A stretch of DNA of 64,000 nt from positions 1,147,796 to 1,211,795 of the forward strand of contig JAEVLN010000020.1 of assembly GCA_018350325.1 (NCBI GenBank), given 5' to 3'. Made by a program: the position numbers and the translations under genes. This DNA comes from Globodera rostochiensis (Eukaryota; Nematoda; Chromadorea; Rhabditida; Heteroderidae). Shown piece by piece: positions 63,653 to 64,000 of this stretch; within the stretch, counting starts at the first letter, position 1, and each line of letters opens with the position of its first letter. Below the pieces are notes generated by a model that made no database searches, was not told the origin of the DNA, and saw only the letters and a list, made by a program, of their open reading frames with translations.

Positions 63653-64000
63653 GGAGAAATGTCCATTATTCCGTCGGGACGGACTCTCAAAAGCCGCTCG
63701 AGAATGCTGATGGCGCCCAGTGCCACGCTGCGCCCCCGAGGGCACAGTGAATGAATGCGTGTGAATGCGTGCACTAATCCGTCCTTTCTTTCTCTGCCCC
63801 TAAGCCTCTCCGCTATTTCGCTAATTACTCTTTCTCTGACGGCGCTTTCTCTCCAACAAAAAGACGCAATTTCTCTCTTTCTCACTTTGTTCTCGCCCGT
63901 CGTATACATTTCTAATGGCGCTGACTCTTTTATCTTTTCCCGCTTTATGGCCAAAATGCTTTTTCTTTTGGCGAGGGAATGGCAAACCGGCGGGAGCAAA
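63653..64000. other. Window end without recognisable gene
   Basis: About 350 bp after the purine tract with no exon I can support. A 312-codon minus ORF through here is mostly the purine tract. Confidence 0.4.

Noticed and set aside
62865..63999. Arg/Glu ORF (+) and Ser/Leu ORF (-) of about 280-310 codons
   Set aside because: Translation of the GA tract on either strand.

Overview
This window looks like nuclear DNA from a nematode, most plausibly a plant-parasitic cyst nematode (Globodera/Heterodera type). Genes are broken into many short exons by small AT-rich introns with TTTCAG-type acceptors. Exons are GC-rich in AT-rich surroundings. Three preprohormones resemble the Caenorhabditis nlp-1 family, and a nematode-type TTAGGC telomere motif sits at about 61.85 kb. 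At least six introns use a GC donor instead of GT, which I recall as unusually common in Globodera. The species assignment is inference; the phylum is much firmer.

Layout. 0.3-6.15 kb, +: C-terminal half of a BLTP2/KIAA0100/Hobbit bridge-like lipid transfer protein, whose 5' end lies outside the window. 6.57-9.08 kb, +: TGS1 cap hypermethylase. 9.42-16.1 kb, -: SKI2/SKIV2L exosome helicase. 16.6-17.4 kb, +: ERH (enhancer of rudimentary). TGS1, SKI2 and ERH all act in RNA metabolism; SKI2 and ERH are divergent and share a 487-bp upstream gap.

18.4-28.3 kb: three nlp-1-like neuropeptide precursor genes (one +, two -), separated by AT-rich sequence and large minisatellites. One 29-bp minisatellite makes up nearly all of an intron. 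29.9-31.9 kb, -: a secreted protein with a signal peptide, nine octapeptide repeats and a C-terminal CAP/SCP (venom-allergen-like) domain. 33.9-36.85 kb: a 2.9-kb pyrimidine-rich minisatellite, open in several frames on both strands.

38.3-53.3 kb, +: type II phosphatidylinositol 4-kinase. Its 10.9-kb intron has a GC donor and contains a complete gene on the opposite strand, a long coiled-coil rootletin (CHE-10-like) protein at 40.9-49.2 kb. 54.4-54.8 kb: a 21-bp minisatellite. 55.0 to about 60.7 kb, -: an RGS12/RGS14/loco-like G-protein regulator with a clear RGS domain. 61-64 kb: no convincing gene, but an inverted telomere-repeat island, a truncated tRNA-like hairpin and two long purine (GA) tracts.

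Functionally the window mixes RNA-processing housekeeping genes, membrane-lipid genes (BLTP2, PI4K2) and genes expected in neurons or sensory cilia (neuropeptides, rootletin, RGS). The CAP protein is the best candidate for a secreted host- or environment-facing product. Exon boundaries were set by eye from conserved protein joins; those marked uncertain need transcript data.
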